From: Ekhidna sp.
GTDB lineage: Bacteria; Bacteroidota; Bacteroidia; Cytophagales; Cyclobacteriaceae
Length of the DNA stretch: 64,000 nt
Assembly: GCA_014323825.1 (NCBI GenBank)
Contig: JACONI010000111.1
Span: forward strand, 1-64,000
Direction of reading: 5' to 3'
Below are positions 49,320-59,193 of the stretch, in pieces. Below the pieces are notes generated by a model. The model saw only the letters and a program-made list of their open reading frames with translations. It was not told the origin of the DNA and ran no database searches. Position 1 is the stretch's first letter, and the number at the start of each line of letters is the position of its first letter. The translations under genes were made by a program, and so were the position numbers.

Positions 49320-49528
49320 AAGTAATATTAGACATACAAGATAACAGAGCTCCGTTCTTTATGGAATTAGTCAAAAGTTTTGATTTTATTGATATTCTTA
49401 AAGAAATCAAGAACAAAGAAAAGAGCAAGACAATTCAAAATTTAGCCGAGGCCTTTAATGATGTAAAACTTTACGAGGAGGGTAAAAAACAATTAAAATC
49501 AGCTGAAGATTTACTCAATGAGCTTTGA
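49316..49528 (+). CDS. Putative type II antitoxin
   Basis: Small protein overlapping the downstream RelE-like toxin. Confidence 0.6.
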   Translation: MKVILDIQDNRAPFFMELVKSFDFIDILKEIKNKEKSKTIQNLAEAFNDVKLYEEGKKQLKSAEDLLNEL

Positions 49529-49850
49529 TATTATTGCTACTGATCCGTTTAAACGTAAACTCAAAAAACTTTCAAAAAAATACCGGTCTTTAAAATCTGA
49601 CCTGCTTCCTGTAATTGAAGAACTTGCCGAAAATCCCAAACTCGGAACACCTCTTGGTAAGGAATGTTATAAAATACGTGTTGCTATTTCTTCCAAAGGA
49701 AAAGGTAAATCTGGTGGTGCAAGGATTATAACTTACGTTCGTATTCTCAAAGAAACCGTTTTTCTTATCTATATCTACGACAAATCCGAGCAATCAACCA
49801 TTTCTAATAAAGAACTCAAATTGCTTATTGAGTTACTCGCGGAAGATTAA
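49518..49850 (+). CDS. RelE/ParE-family toxin
   Basis: ATDPFKRKLKKLSKKYRSLKSDLLPVIEELAENPKLGTPLGKECYKIRVAI...IYIYDKSE. Confidence 0.75.
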   Translation: MSFDIIATDPFKRKLKKLSKKYRSLKSDLLPVIEELAENPKLGTPLGKECYKIRVAISSKGKGKSGGARIITYVRILKETVFLIYIYDKSEQSTISNKELKLLIELLAED

Positions 49851-49904
49851 AAAAGCCCTGCATTGCTGCAAGACTTATCAATTAAGTTTCTTTGATTTGT
49901 TCTC

Positions 49905-50186
49905 TTAATAATCTAATAACTTTTTAAGAGATGATTTTGCCCTATTAATTAATTCAATTTCATCTATATCGTCATCATCTCTTAACTCCGGATCACTACA
50001 ATAAGCATCAACGTCAGTAAACAATTCAGATATTATATCTGAGACAACATCTTCTAACACCTTCCCAGTATCTCGAAACTCCCGAAAAAGAGAAATATAG
50101 TCTTTCTCAAACTGGTCAGCTGATATTTCTTTATTTACAAATTGAAATATTAATTTTCTATACGTGTTAATGTTTAATGTTTTCAT
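49905..50186 (-). CDS. Colicin-D-immunity-like protein
   Basis: NKEISADQFEKDYISLFREFRDTGKV...SELFTDVDAYCSDPELRDDDDIDE; overlaps the toxin stop. Confidence 0.6.
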   Translation of the reverse strand: MKTLNINTYRKLIFQFVNKEISADQFEKDYISLFREFRDTGKVLEDVVSDIISELFTDVDAYCSDPELRDDDDIDEIELINRAKSSLKKLLDY

Positions 50187-50187
50187 A

Positions 50188-50609
50188 TTATTTAAGACCT
50201 CCATGTGTTAAAACGTGATTAAGTTGACGTGGATCAAGTTTCCAACCGCTCCAAAACTGACCGCTTGGATGTGATATTACATTTAACCCAGTTTTAGGAT
50301 TCAGATAGTGAATCGCAGGTTGGTTTTTATACGTTCTATGAATGATTTTTATACCTGAAGAATTTATATGCTGGTTAATTGCTGAACTAAATCTACTTGC
50401 GGCAGCTTTATTCCAATTGCCAGTTATTCCAAAATCAGCAGCATGTTTTAGATATTTCTTTTGTAACTGCTTAGTATAGTCATATTTAAAATACGACTAC
50501 TCCCCCTAGCGGCATCCCTTACACTTACGCCACTTTTTTCGACTGCAAAAGTTTCCGTGCTTGCCATCAGCAAGAACATTCCCAAAACGATATACAGCCA
50601 TTTTTTCAT
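50188..50609 (-). pseudogene. Signal peptide fused to a colicin-D-like nuclease domain; single frameshift in a T4 run
   Basis: MKKWLYIVLGMFLLMASTETFAVEKSGVSVRDAARGSSRI / (shift at 50488-50491) FKYDYTKQLQKKYLKHAADFGITGNWNKAAASRFSSAINQHINSSGIKIIHRTYKNQPAIHYLNPKTGLNVISHPSGQFWSGWKLDPRQLNHVLTHGGLK*. Confidence 0.65.
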
Positions 50610-51536
50610 GCCCACAAGATACGGATTACCTCACTTTTTTTCTTCATTTGAACCGTTTCATTTGAAGATAAAAACACACCAACTCATATTATTTTTCCAA
50701 AAGAAAAAAGGAAAAAAAAGAAAGCCCTCCATCCAGTGGAAGGATGCAAAAAAGCAAGGGCTTAAGCGATAGCGGAGTGCATTTTACCCTTGCTTTTTTG
50801 TCAGCCTGGAACTTATACTTGCTGCCTTTTTTATTCTTTGGATGAATAGCACTGAACTTTCATTTTAACGGATTCCTGCGGGATGGATAATGTGCGTAAA
50901 CACAGGAAAAACAGCCTTGAGCTAATCGGCTGGATACTGACTGTGGAGCGCAGCGTAATAGGCAGTAGACAAGCATCGCGAGCCGTCCTGCGAGTGGAGC
51001 AAGGGTGGTGCAAAGGAAGTGTGAGGAACGAACACGTTTTGCAGCTATGTGTGTAGTGGAACGCAGCTTTTTTGTAAATTTTTTTATTACAAAAAAGCGG
51101 AGTGCAACGGAACTTACACAAGGCTTACCTACCTGCCGGAGGCAATCAATTAAATCAAGCCGCAGCCCGCAGCGACCCGCAGGCGAGCAAAAACACGGGC
51201 AGCCGGTGGATTTTTTGCGGCCTGAGCTTTAGCGTGCCTATAGGACAGGCGGCAAAAAAGACAGAGTAGGCTGCCACGAGGAAGAGGGAGGAACTGCAAA
51301 AGACATGACAGCATGCAAGGTACGAGCACCCGCAGGGCGAACGGCTCTTTTTTATTCATTTGAAAGAAAAACATTCCATAAAAAAGTGCCGTGAGTGCTG
51401 GCGTGGCTTTTTGCGGATGACCGATGACGAATACCGCTTTTCCTAGATTAGTTGGATTGCCCCTCGATGGGGCTTTCCAACTAAAACTATACGTCCAGGA
51501 GGGAAGATTCGTGCGGTGGGATATGCGCCATACAGA

Positions 51537-52400
51537 CTATTGGAGTGGATGGTATTTTCTAACGTATTGACTCAGATCCTCAGTGTCTTGTTGCCTGTAC
51601 CGTTCCACATTGTCAACCCTTCTAAATCCACCCATGTATTGCGTTTTTCTAAGTCCATGCTGCTTGATCCATAATGTTATTCTGCTTTGCCTGATCTGAT
51701 TAAACCGCACCACTTCCAGATTCATTTCCCTTGCTTGTGCCTTTACTTGTTTGAACAGGTCTTTTAATTGCCCTTGCAGCCTTCCAAGACACGTACACTG
51801 TGGACTGAACAGCTTTTCAGTGGTGTCTTTTTCTTTGTGATTTTGGATGTAATCATATAGCGGTATGATTTGGTGAGATTCCAGTTTCAGGGTTCTTGAT
51901 GCTTTCCGTTTGATGCCTTCAGGGATGTAAACCGTTCCTTTGTTCAGGTCTAAGTCTGTCAGTTCGATTCTAAAAATATCTCTGGTATCCAAGCACTGGT
52001 AAACAATGAAGCCCAAGATGATTTTATCACTGTGTCGCCAATACCCTTTCTTTGATTTCGTCTCAAAACGCTGGTAGATCATATCTAGTTCTTCACTGCT
52101 AAAAAGTGGTAAACTCTCGTGTTTCTCGCCTCGGATCTTCACCCCGTAAGCAATGTTTGGGATCTGCAGGTAATCGTAGTACAGTCGGATATTACGCAGG
52201 CTCTCATTGATCCGGTGTTTGCTGCTACCACTCACCTGTAGGTGGCCGATGTAGTTTAATAAGTCGTTGTAGGTCGCTTCTTTGATATCCAGATTTCTTT
52301 GTGTTAACCAGTTCACATAATCAATCGCATAGTATTCCGCTCTTTGTCTGCTTTTCTCAACATAGCCGTTTTTCTCTAAGTGAAGGATAAAGTCTTTCAT
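51537..52400 (-). CDS. Divergent tyrosine recombinase/integrase
   Basis: SAM-like N-terminal domain; C-terminal RFNQIRQSRITLWIKQHG...YMGGFRRVDNVERYRQ (degenerate catalytic boxes). Confidence 0.65.
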   Translation of the reverse strand: MKDFILHLEKNGYVEKSRQRAEYYAIDYVNWLTQRNLDIKEATYNDLLNYIGHLQVSGSSKHRINESLRNIRLYYDYLQIPNIAYGVKIRGEKHESLPLFSSEELDMIYQRFETKSKKGYWRHSDKIILGFIVYQCLDTRDIFRIELTDLDLNKGTVYIPEGIKRKASRTLKLESHQIIPLYDYIQNHKEKDTTEKLFSPQCTCLGRLQGQLKDLFKQVKAQAREMNLEVVRFNQIRQSRITLWIKQHGLRKTQYMGGFRRVDNVERYRQQDTEDLSQYVRKYHPLQ

Positions 52401-52419
52401 ATTTATTGCCTGTAGTGGC

Positions 52420-53322
52420 TCACTGCTCCTCCATTAGTCTTGTGTAAATCTGTGTGCTGTCCAGACTGTTGTGTCCTAAAAATCTGCTGATCTGTTCCAG
52501 TGGCATGCCACCTTGAAGTAGATGTGTTGCTATCGAGTGGCGCAAGCTGTGTAGACTAATATCTTTATCTATTCCTGCTCTCTCTGTGAGTTGTCGGATT
52601 CTAGTTCCCATGCTGCTACCTCGCATCGGTTTGCCAAACTTTCCGATAATCAGGTATTCTTCTTTTTCTTTGGCTAAATACGGTCTGCTATATTGTTGAT
52701 ACTCTTTTAAGTCTTGAGCTACTCCGGCACTGATCGGAACGAACCGACCTTTAAAACTCTTTCCGGCCATCACCTGCAGCAAGCCTTTTTTATAGTGGAT
52801 ATGCCCTAGTTTGATGCGTGTCCCTTCTGCACTTCTCAGCCCACAACCGTAGTAAATCGCTAATATCGCTCGATCTCTGTAGCCTAATAAACTGTCGTCT
52901 GTGGCTTGATAAAGTTGCTTGATTTCCTTTTGAGAGAGGATAGTTCGGTGTTTCTTGATGCCCTTTTCGATCATCACTTTTCCAGTCAGGATCTTACCTT
53001 GTCCAGTCAGTTGTAAATACTTGTCGAGCAGTCTAATGACATTGATATGGCTCTGGATGTAGCTGCTACTTAATGCACCACCAAAAAGCCTGTTTCGTTT
53101 TCTGTGCAACGCTTCGCAGAACTTTTCAATGTCGCTTTGGTGAACATCTTCTAAGGATTCGATTTGCTGGCTTGGCAGCCAGTTTAAAAAGGTCGATAGT
53201 TGTCTGGTGTAACTCGCTGTGGTCACTTCTGCATAACCAAGTCTAATCATCCACTCGCTGAACTTCTTGCCATATTCTAAAAAACGTCCCCCTTGCATTT
53301 TCTCATTTCTGTTATCAACCAT
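52420..53322 (-). CDS. Tyrosine recombinase/integrase (XerC/D-like)
   Basis: YYGCGLRSAEGTRIKLGHI; HSLRHSIATHLLQGGMPLEQISRFLGHNSLDSTQIYTRL. Confidence 0.9.
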   Translation of the reverse strand: MVDNRNEKMQGGRFLEYGKKFSEWMIRLGYAEVTTASYTRQLSTFLNWLPSQQIESLEDVHQSDIEKFCEALHRKRNRLFGGALSSSYIQSHINVIRLLDKYLQLTGQGKILTGKVMIEKGIKKHRTILSQKEIKQLYQATDDSLLGYRDRAILAIYYGCGLRSAEGTRIKLGHIHYKKGLLQVMAGKSFKGRFVPISAGVAQDLKEYQQYSRPYLAKEKEEYLIIGKFGKPMRGSSMGTRIRQLTERAGIDKDISLHSLRHSIATHLLQGGMPLEQISRFLGHNSLDSTQIYTRLMEEQ

Positions 53323-53382
53323 CCTTTTTGTATTGTCTTTCAGCGAGTTAAGGTGATAATTGAGTCCGTTATCACCCTGCTA

Positions 53383-55951
53383 TCACCTGTTATCATCCTT
53401 TTGGATCGTGGCTAATGCACTGTCCAGTGCATTGCTCAGGCTGCCATTGAGTGTCTGGTATTCTTCCATGCTGGTAATCTCGTATTCATGGCCGTATTGC
53501 TTGTGTCTGCTCAGGATCTACAGGTAGCCGTATTGCACCAGTTGTTTGAGGTAGTAGCGTAGATTGTTCGGATTGATGCGCATCCATTCTCGTACATTAC
53601 TCCGATAGAAGGAGGCATGGCCTCCCTTATTTACATGGTCTTTGACCATTTCAAAGAAGTCTCTACACGCTTTGGTTAGTTCATCACTCTTGGCTAGTAA
53701 TACATCCTTTAACAACTCGTTCGCTGCTGCTATGTCTTCTAAAGTTGTCTCGATATACTCTTCCCCTGACTTGGCTGTCGGTCCTTACCGACCTTTGGTA
53801 TTGGTGATAGAAGGTGATTGCTTCTATGAAGGCCAAGTAATGGGCATTGGTTCGCAGTGGTTTAAACACCGTATCGGGGATGTGTAGCTGTTCTGCATAG
53901 GGATTTCTAACCGTGATCGGTTTGAGTACGCTTTGCACGTCTCGTAAAAACTCTCTGGTGTCCTGTACTTGTTTCTTGTTGATCTTGCCTACAGAGCGTT
54001 TGCGCTGATTGTCCATGATCGCTGCATGTTGTTGTTTGCTACCGTCTAAATAGATCAGTAAACATCTATTCGCATTATCCTCGTAAAGCCGTTCTTTGGT
54101 CGTTGTTCCGGTTAAACAGATCGGGCCGTGTACTTCTACCACCACCGTTTTCATATTGCCTTTGCTATCTTTGTGGGTCACGATCTTGCTAATACTGGAT
54201 TTGGTCTGTAGCTCACGCAAGGAGTACAGTACATTGCTTGCCCCGTCCAGATCCTCGATGATAAATAGCTTGTGCGGTAGTTTTAGATCCTGTGCATAGT
54301 AAAGTGCATTTTCCGATATGGCCGTACCGCTTACTTTGTCTTCTTCGGGGATCAGGTCAGTAACTCGTTCCTGTAAGTAAGTCTTTCCGGTTCCAGATGC
54401 GCCTAAACAGATCACATGCAAAGGCTGTTCTCTTAATCTCGTGGTGTACACATACCACAGGATTTGACGGTTTACTTTTTCTCCCACTACACCACTTTGC
54501 TCGATCAGCTGATCGGTCTTTTTCATCAGGTCTTTTCGTTTCAAAAAGCTGATAGCTTGACGCTCTCTTTCTGCTGTGAGTATTCGCTTTTCGGGTCTTT
54601 TAGGAGTTTGTGCCTTTACTTGTTCTTCTCGGTAGTTTTCAAGTTCTTGGGTTAATTCGGCTATGGCTAATTGCATTTCCCTGCTGCCTGTTTCTAACCG
54701 TTCCGCTACTTTTCTGACTAGTTTCTCACTTTGGTCATCATAGTACAGGTCCAGACTGTGCCGGATGCTGTGCAAAGGGCTTCTGCTATCGGTGCGCTCG
54801 ATCTTTAGTGTTACTTTCAGCCTGTCCAGCGGGTACAGGCCAATGCCACCTAAGATGGATATTAAAAGGTTGTCTTTGCGCCAGGCAAGGTAATCGGGAT
54901 TGGTGGTATCCAGTCTCCTGGTCACCGGATCAGGGCGGGGTTCGGCTTCTTTGCCCCCGATGGATCGGAACAAGCTCCGCTGTTTTTTTTCACTTGAAGC
55001 AAAAAGGATCTGACTTTCGGCTACCAGGTGTTCGAGGATCTCCGGTTCATGGCTAATGATCAGACTGTTAATGTCTTCTCCTTCCGGTGCGTTTACCATG
55101 CTAATCGTTACTTCTGGTAATTGCTTGTGAAGTACTGCTGCATATTTAGTGGTGGCCTTCCTGCCCGCTTCATCTCCATTTAAAAACAAGATAACCTCTT
55201 TAAGCTGCTGTAGTTGGTTTATGGCCTCCGTGTGCTCACTGGTTAGTCCATTGGTTCCATAAAGTGCCAGACTGGTAAAAGAGGTGTAAAGCTGCAAGGT
55301 CGCACTGTCGATGATGGATTCAGTCAGGATCAGGGTTTCGGTATTGGCTGCCGGATAGTTCGGATAAAGTCCCTTTCGATTGATGGTATAAAAATGTCTG
55401 CTTTCCTTGCCTTTGCTGGTGATGCTCCTGCCGTAAAGACTTACGATCTTTCCCCGCCTGTCTTTCAATGGGAACACCATACAGTTTTTCAAATGCTTGT
55501 AATGATGGCCACTGCCGGCAGGGTTATAGCCTGCTTCCAGTTTGGCAGAGTAGATATTGCGGCTCTCGGCATAAGCCCTGGCCGTGCTGCTACTGTAAAG
55601 ACTTTGTTTCAGCTTGGGGAAGATCTCACTTAGATTCTCCTTTTGGATTATGGGCTTTCTTGCTTGGGTGGGGGTAATTCCGGTGATCAGGCTTTCGGCT
55701 TTTTTGATCGCTTCATGTTTGGTGCACTTCTCATGATGCATGATAAAGTCTATCTGATCTATCGCTTTGCCCGTTTGCGCACAGTTTCCGGAGAAGCAAT
55801 GAACCGTGTTCGTCTCCGGATAAACCTGCATGCTCGGATTCTTGTCATCATGAAAAGGACACAGGCAATGCCTGTTCTTATTTACTTTGATGCCGTAGTG
55901 GTCTAATACCTGACTGATCGTAAGCTGCTGTTTGATTTCTGCAATGGTCAT
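53383..55951 (-). pseudogene. CHC2 zinc-finger/TOPRIM primase fused to a P-loop ATPase, frameshifted and interrupted by an in-frame TAG
   Basis: CPFHDDKNPSMQVYPETNTVHCFSGNC; GASGTGKTYLQERV Walker A; frame shifts near 53771 into SGEEYIETTLEDIAAANELLKDVLLAK... and meets TAG at 53518-53520 with the frame open to 53383. Confidence 0.7.
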
Positions 55952-56193
55952 TTGGACAGCTTTTTAAGGGTTTGTTTTACTTCCTGCAGGGCAGCTTTGT
56001 AATCCTGTTCGGGTTCGGACACTTGTACTGGCTCGATGATTAACAGCCTGTCCCTTGTCGTGATCTGTACACGCTCTCCGATATTAAAGCCTAATTGCTC
56101 CATCCATACGCCTATCAAGCGTAGCTCTGGAACTTGCTTGTTGTCCCTGTGGTAACTGTGGATTTTTAAACTCCTGCTGTCCTGTTTTGCCAT
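55948..56193 (-). CDS. SymE-like small protein
   Basis: VPELRLIGVWMEQLGFNIGERVQITTRDRLLIIEP resembles SymE family. Confidence 0.65.
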   Translation of the reverse strand: MAKQDSRSLKIHSYHRDNKQVPELRLIGVWMEQLGFNIGERVQITTRDRLLIIEPVQVSEPEQDYKAALQEVKQTLKKLSK

Positions 56194-56349
56194 CTGATAT
56201 TTTTTGAAAAAAGTTTATCTGCGCATATCTGCAACAAACATACACTTTAATCTATTTCAAGACAACTACTTTATGATTTGATTACACACTAAAATCAAAG
56301 TATCTTTGAAAAATCAGCTATTAATAGCTTTCTTCATTGATTATAGTGT

Positions 56350-56685
56350 ATGAGTACGTTTAGCAAAAGGGTGAAAGAGCAAAGAGAGGAACTAGGTTTA
56401 TCGCAAACCAAGCTGGCCGAAGAAGTAGGCGTTCATCATTCTATTATCGGCCGCTACGAACGAGATGAAGCAAAACCAACGATTGACGTGGTGTCTCGTA
56501 TGGCTATCGTTTTAAAAACGACTGTGGGTTATTTGCTCGGAGAAAGTGAACAAGCTGACCTTTTCAAAGACCCTGAGATGTTGAAAAGATTCAAGGACAT
56601 TCTATCATTCCCCAAACAAAAACAAGAACATATCCTTTTTGCACTCGACTCCATGATCAAGGCTACCAAACTGGAGAGCCTATAA
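56350..56685 (+). CDS. XRE-family HTH regulator
   Basis: VKEQREELGLSQTKLAEEVGVHHSIIGRYERDEAKPTIDVVSRMA. Confidence 0.9.
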   Translation: MSTFSKRVKEQREELGLSQTKLAEEVGVHHSIIGRYERDEAKPTIDVVSRMAIVLKTTVGYLLGESEQADLFKDPEMLKRFKDILSFPKQKQEHILFALDSMIKATKLESL

Positions 56686-56722
56686 ATGAAAAAAGCCCTG
56701 CATCTCTGCAAGGCTTTCTAAG

Positions 56723-57172
56723 TCATAATGTTCTATACAACTCTGGATGCTTACTTTTCCAGTAACGATGAAACTCCAGTGCATTTTCCTTGTACTTATC
56801 TTTGGAAAAAAAATCATCTAATAAATCCAAACTATCATAGATAGCACTTGAAATATGGTTTAATTGTTTTCTGTAACATTCTCCAATGTCTTTCTCTTTC
56901 CGAAAGAATTCTGATTTAGGTGTGTCAGAACCTCCTTGCTTTAAAAATCCCAGTAAATTGAAAAAGTTGATTTCATTTTCTTGGTCAGATAGAGAGTAAA
57001 CCGAAGGGTAAAATTCACGATGATATTTTTCCATCTTGATTACATAGTTTTCGGATACGTATTCCATCAAATAAGATTCGTCACTTATGATTTCACGCTT
57101 TATTTCAAAACCAAATTTGGATATGAGTGTACCAAAAGAATCGCCAGTATATTTTTTAATAATCTCGTTCAT
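56723..57172 (-). CDS. Candidate immunity protein for the adjacent orphan RHS tip
   Basis: Located immediately 3' of the RHS C-terminal tip, same strand. Confidence 0.5.
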   Translation of the reverse strand: MNEIIKKYTGDSFGTLISKFGFEIKREIISDESYLMEYVSENYVIKMEKYHREFYPSVYSLSDQENEINFFNLLGFLKQGGSDTPKSEFFRKEKDIGECYRKQLNHISSAIYDSLDLLDDFFSKDKYKENALEFHRYWKSKHPELYRTL

Positions 57173-57184
57173 CTCACAACAAAA

Positions 57185-58110
57185 TTATTGTTTAATCAAC
57201 CTAGTAAAGTCCTTGTTCCAAGAATACCCGTGTCTTTGTAAATATCTAATCTCTTGAGCAAGAACAGAACTTGGGTCAAGTTTTGCTGGATTGTATTTTC
57301 CAGAAAATATTACGTCATCCCCTCGCTTAACAACACCTTGTAAAAACTTGACATTTTTTCGCATTGTCCAAGCATCATCTGTAACATTCAAGAAGTTTGC
57401 ACCAATTTTCTTTGCAAATTCTCGATAGGTAGCTCTTGGCCCAATTACACTCACCCCCCTAGCGGCGATACTAGCACCTCTGGCCGCCCTAATTGTACTC
57501 ACAACTCCTCTGGCCACCAATCCGCCTGCCATTGATGTGCCAACCGTCAAACCAATGTCCCAGATTACTCTGCCTGCCGCAGCCATTCCCTCCCTTACCG
57601 CAGTGGTAATTGGGTTACCGGTTACCGTTGCACTGCCTGCATATCCTGTACCTAAATAGCTGCCATAAGCAAAGTGATAACCATATTCATTCCCTGAATT
57701 AGGAACCACCCAACCAGCAGTATTATCGCAACAATTCCATGCAAACGATTGTGGTCCTACAACCGGATCTCCGCTCCAAAAATTATAACCATGTGCTTTT
57801 GCCTGTAGTCCCGAGCTTAACCCGCCAAGTACTCCTCCAGTGACCCCGCCAATTAGGGCTCCTCTAAATCCTGCTCCTAAAGATTCACCAAAATTGCCAC
57901 CACCCAGAGCCGTCATTCCCGTTCCACTAATAAATCCGCCTGTGACACCTGCCGATGCTCCGGCAGCAACTCCACGCCAAGCACCTCCTAAAAAGCTCCC
58001 CCCATGAATGGACAAAGTAAGGCCACCACTTACAAAACCGGATGATGCGCCTCCTGCTGCTATGGCTCCAAATCCTGTTGAAACTCCTATACTTGCCCCA
58101 AATACCGATC
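57185..58110 (-). pseudogene. Orphan RHS C-terminal tip (RHS glycine-rich linker + toxin domain, no RHS barrel)
   Basis: ASIGVSTGFGAIAAGGASSGFVSGGLTLSIHGGSFLGGAWRG shared with the full RHS gene; unique tip YREFAKKIGANFLNVTDDAWTMRKNVKFLQGVVKRGDDVIFSGKYNPAKLDPSSVLAQEIRYLQRHGYSWNKDFTRLIKQ. Confidence 0.75.
57970..58097 (-). repeat. Direct repeat copy A (RHS linker), partner 60366..60493
   Basis: 128 bp with 2 mismatches counted by eye. Confidence 0.9.
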
Positions 58111-58254
58111 TTCTAATCCTTCGTAGCTGTCCAAGCTCTCTGCACAACGGACTAGTGCGTACTTCACATAGCGCAGCAACTGCACCACTTCCGCAGGGTT
58201 AGTATCTACACTCAGGTATTCGTTTAAGTGCGTCAGGTCGTAATTTTGTGACAT
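58087..58254 (-). pseudogene. Small conserved-looking ORF truncated by fusion to the RHS repeat
   Basis: MSQNYDLTHLNEYLSVDTNPAEVVQLLRYVKYALVRCAESLDSYEGLEDRYLGQV* runs into the repeat. Confidence 0.5.
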
Positions 58255-58377
58255 AAAAAAATATTGTTGCTAATTTTTCCATCACAATATTGCAAATTAG
58301 TTTCTAAATAGTAAACTTAATTATTTACATATCTTCCATTATTTGATAAAAGTGTCCCTAATTTCTACTTTTGACGT

Positions 58378-58743
58378 ATGGCTTTAGCAGATAACATTAA
58401 ATCCATTCGAGAGGAAAAGGGTTTGCTTCAAAAGGATGTGGCCGAGCATATTGGTGTAAATAAATCCACTTATAGCAAGATTGAAAAAGGCACTCGTGAA
58501 CTTACTGTCAAAGAGCTTCAAAAGGTAGCTGAACTCTTTAACCTATCTATTGATCAGATTGTCAGGTTTGAAGGGAGTATTCCTAAAGAGATCACGATTG
58601 AGGATAAATCTTTTATGGAGCAAATGCGTTTGATCCAACAATTAGATGACGAGGATAAACAAACCATCTTCAAAATGATCGACAAAATGTTGACCAATAA
58701 AAAATTCAAAGATTTCTTCCAACAAAACATTGCTGCTTCATGA
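58378..58743 (+). CDS. XRE-family HTH regulator
   Basis: IKSIREEKGLLQKDVAEHIGVNKSTYSKIEKGTRELTVKELQKVAELF. Confidence 0.9.
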   Translation: MALADNIKSIREEKGLLQKDVAEHIGVNKSTYSKIEKGTRELTVKELQKVAELFNLSIDQIVRFEGSIPKEITIEDKSFMEQMRLIQQLDDEDKQTIFKMIDKMLTNKKFKDFFQQNIAAS

Positions 58744-58979
58744 TAACTTCTGTAAATACTTTAACGTATCGTATCCTACTAAATGAAGAACCCGAAGGAG
58801 GGTTTACCGTCTCCGTTCCTGCGCTTCCCGGATGCATTACGTTTGGTGAAAATCTAAACCACGCTTTAGAGATGGCTAAAGAAGCCATTGAAGGGTATGT
58901 GGAGCTATTGAAGGAGCAGGGAGAGCCTGTACCGGATGATAGTAAAACGCTAGAGTACTCGCTAACACTGGCTTCTTAG
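58740..58979 (+). CDS. hicB: HicB-family antitoxin
   Basis: YRILLNEEPEGGFTVSVPALPGCITFGENLNHALEMAKEAIEGYVE. Confidence 0.88.
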   Translation: MITSVNTLTYRILLNEEPEGGFTVSVPALPGCITFGENLNHALEMAKEAIEGYVELLKEQGEPVPDDSKTLEYSLTLAS

Positions 58980-58980
58980 T

Positions 58981-59193
58981 ATGGGCAACATTCCTTCGGT
59001 TAATCCCAAAGAGCTTTGCAAAATTCTGGAAAAACGTGGCTTTGAACTCAAACGGATCAATGGTAGCCATCACTACTACCAACACCCAACTCTAGGAAAG
59101 ATAACTGTAGTGCCTATGCACAAAAAAGACCTGCCCAAAGGAACACTTTTTGCTATCCTTAAGCAGGCCGGTATTGATAAAAATGAGTTGTGA
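58981..59193 (+). CDS. hicA: HicA-family mRNA interferase toxin
   Basis: KELCKILEKRGFELKRINGSHHYYQHPTLGKITVVPMHKKDLPKGTLFAILKQAGI. Confidence 0.92.
   Translation: MGNIPSVNPKELCKILEKRGFELKRINGSHHYYQHPTLGKITVVPMHKKDLPKGTLFAILKQAGIDKNEL

Noticed and set aside
50831-51374. ORFs 50831..51121, 51005..51232 and 51150..51374 as genes
   Set aside because: Cys/Arg-rich translations with no recognisable domains, overlapping in opposite strands within a repeat-rich non-coding tract.
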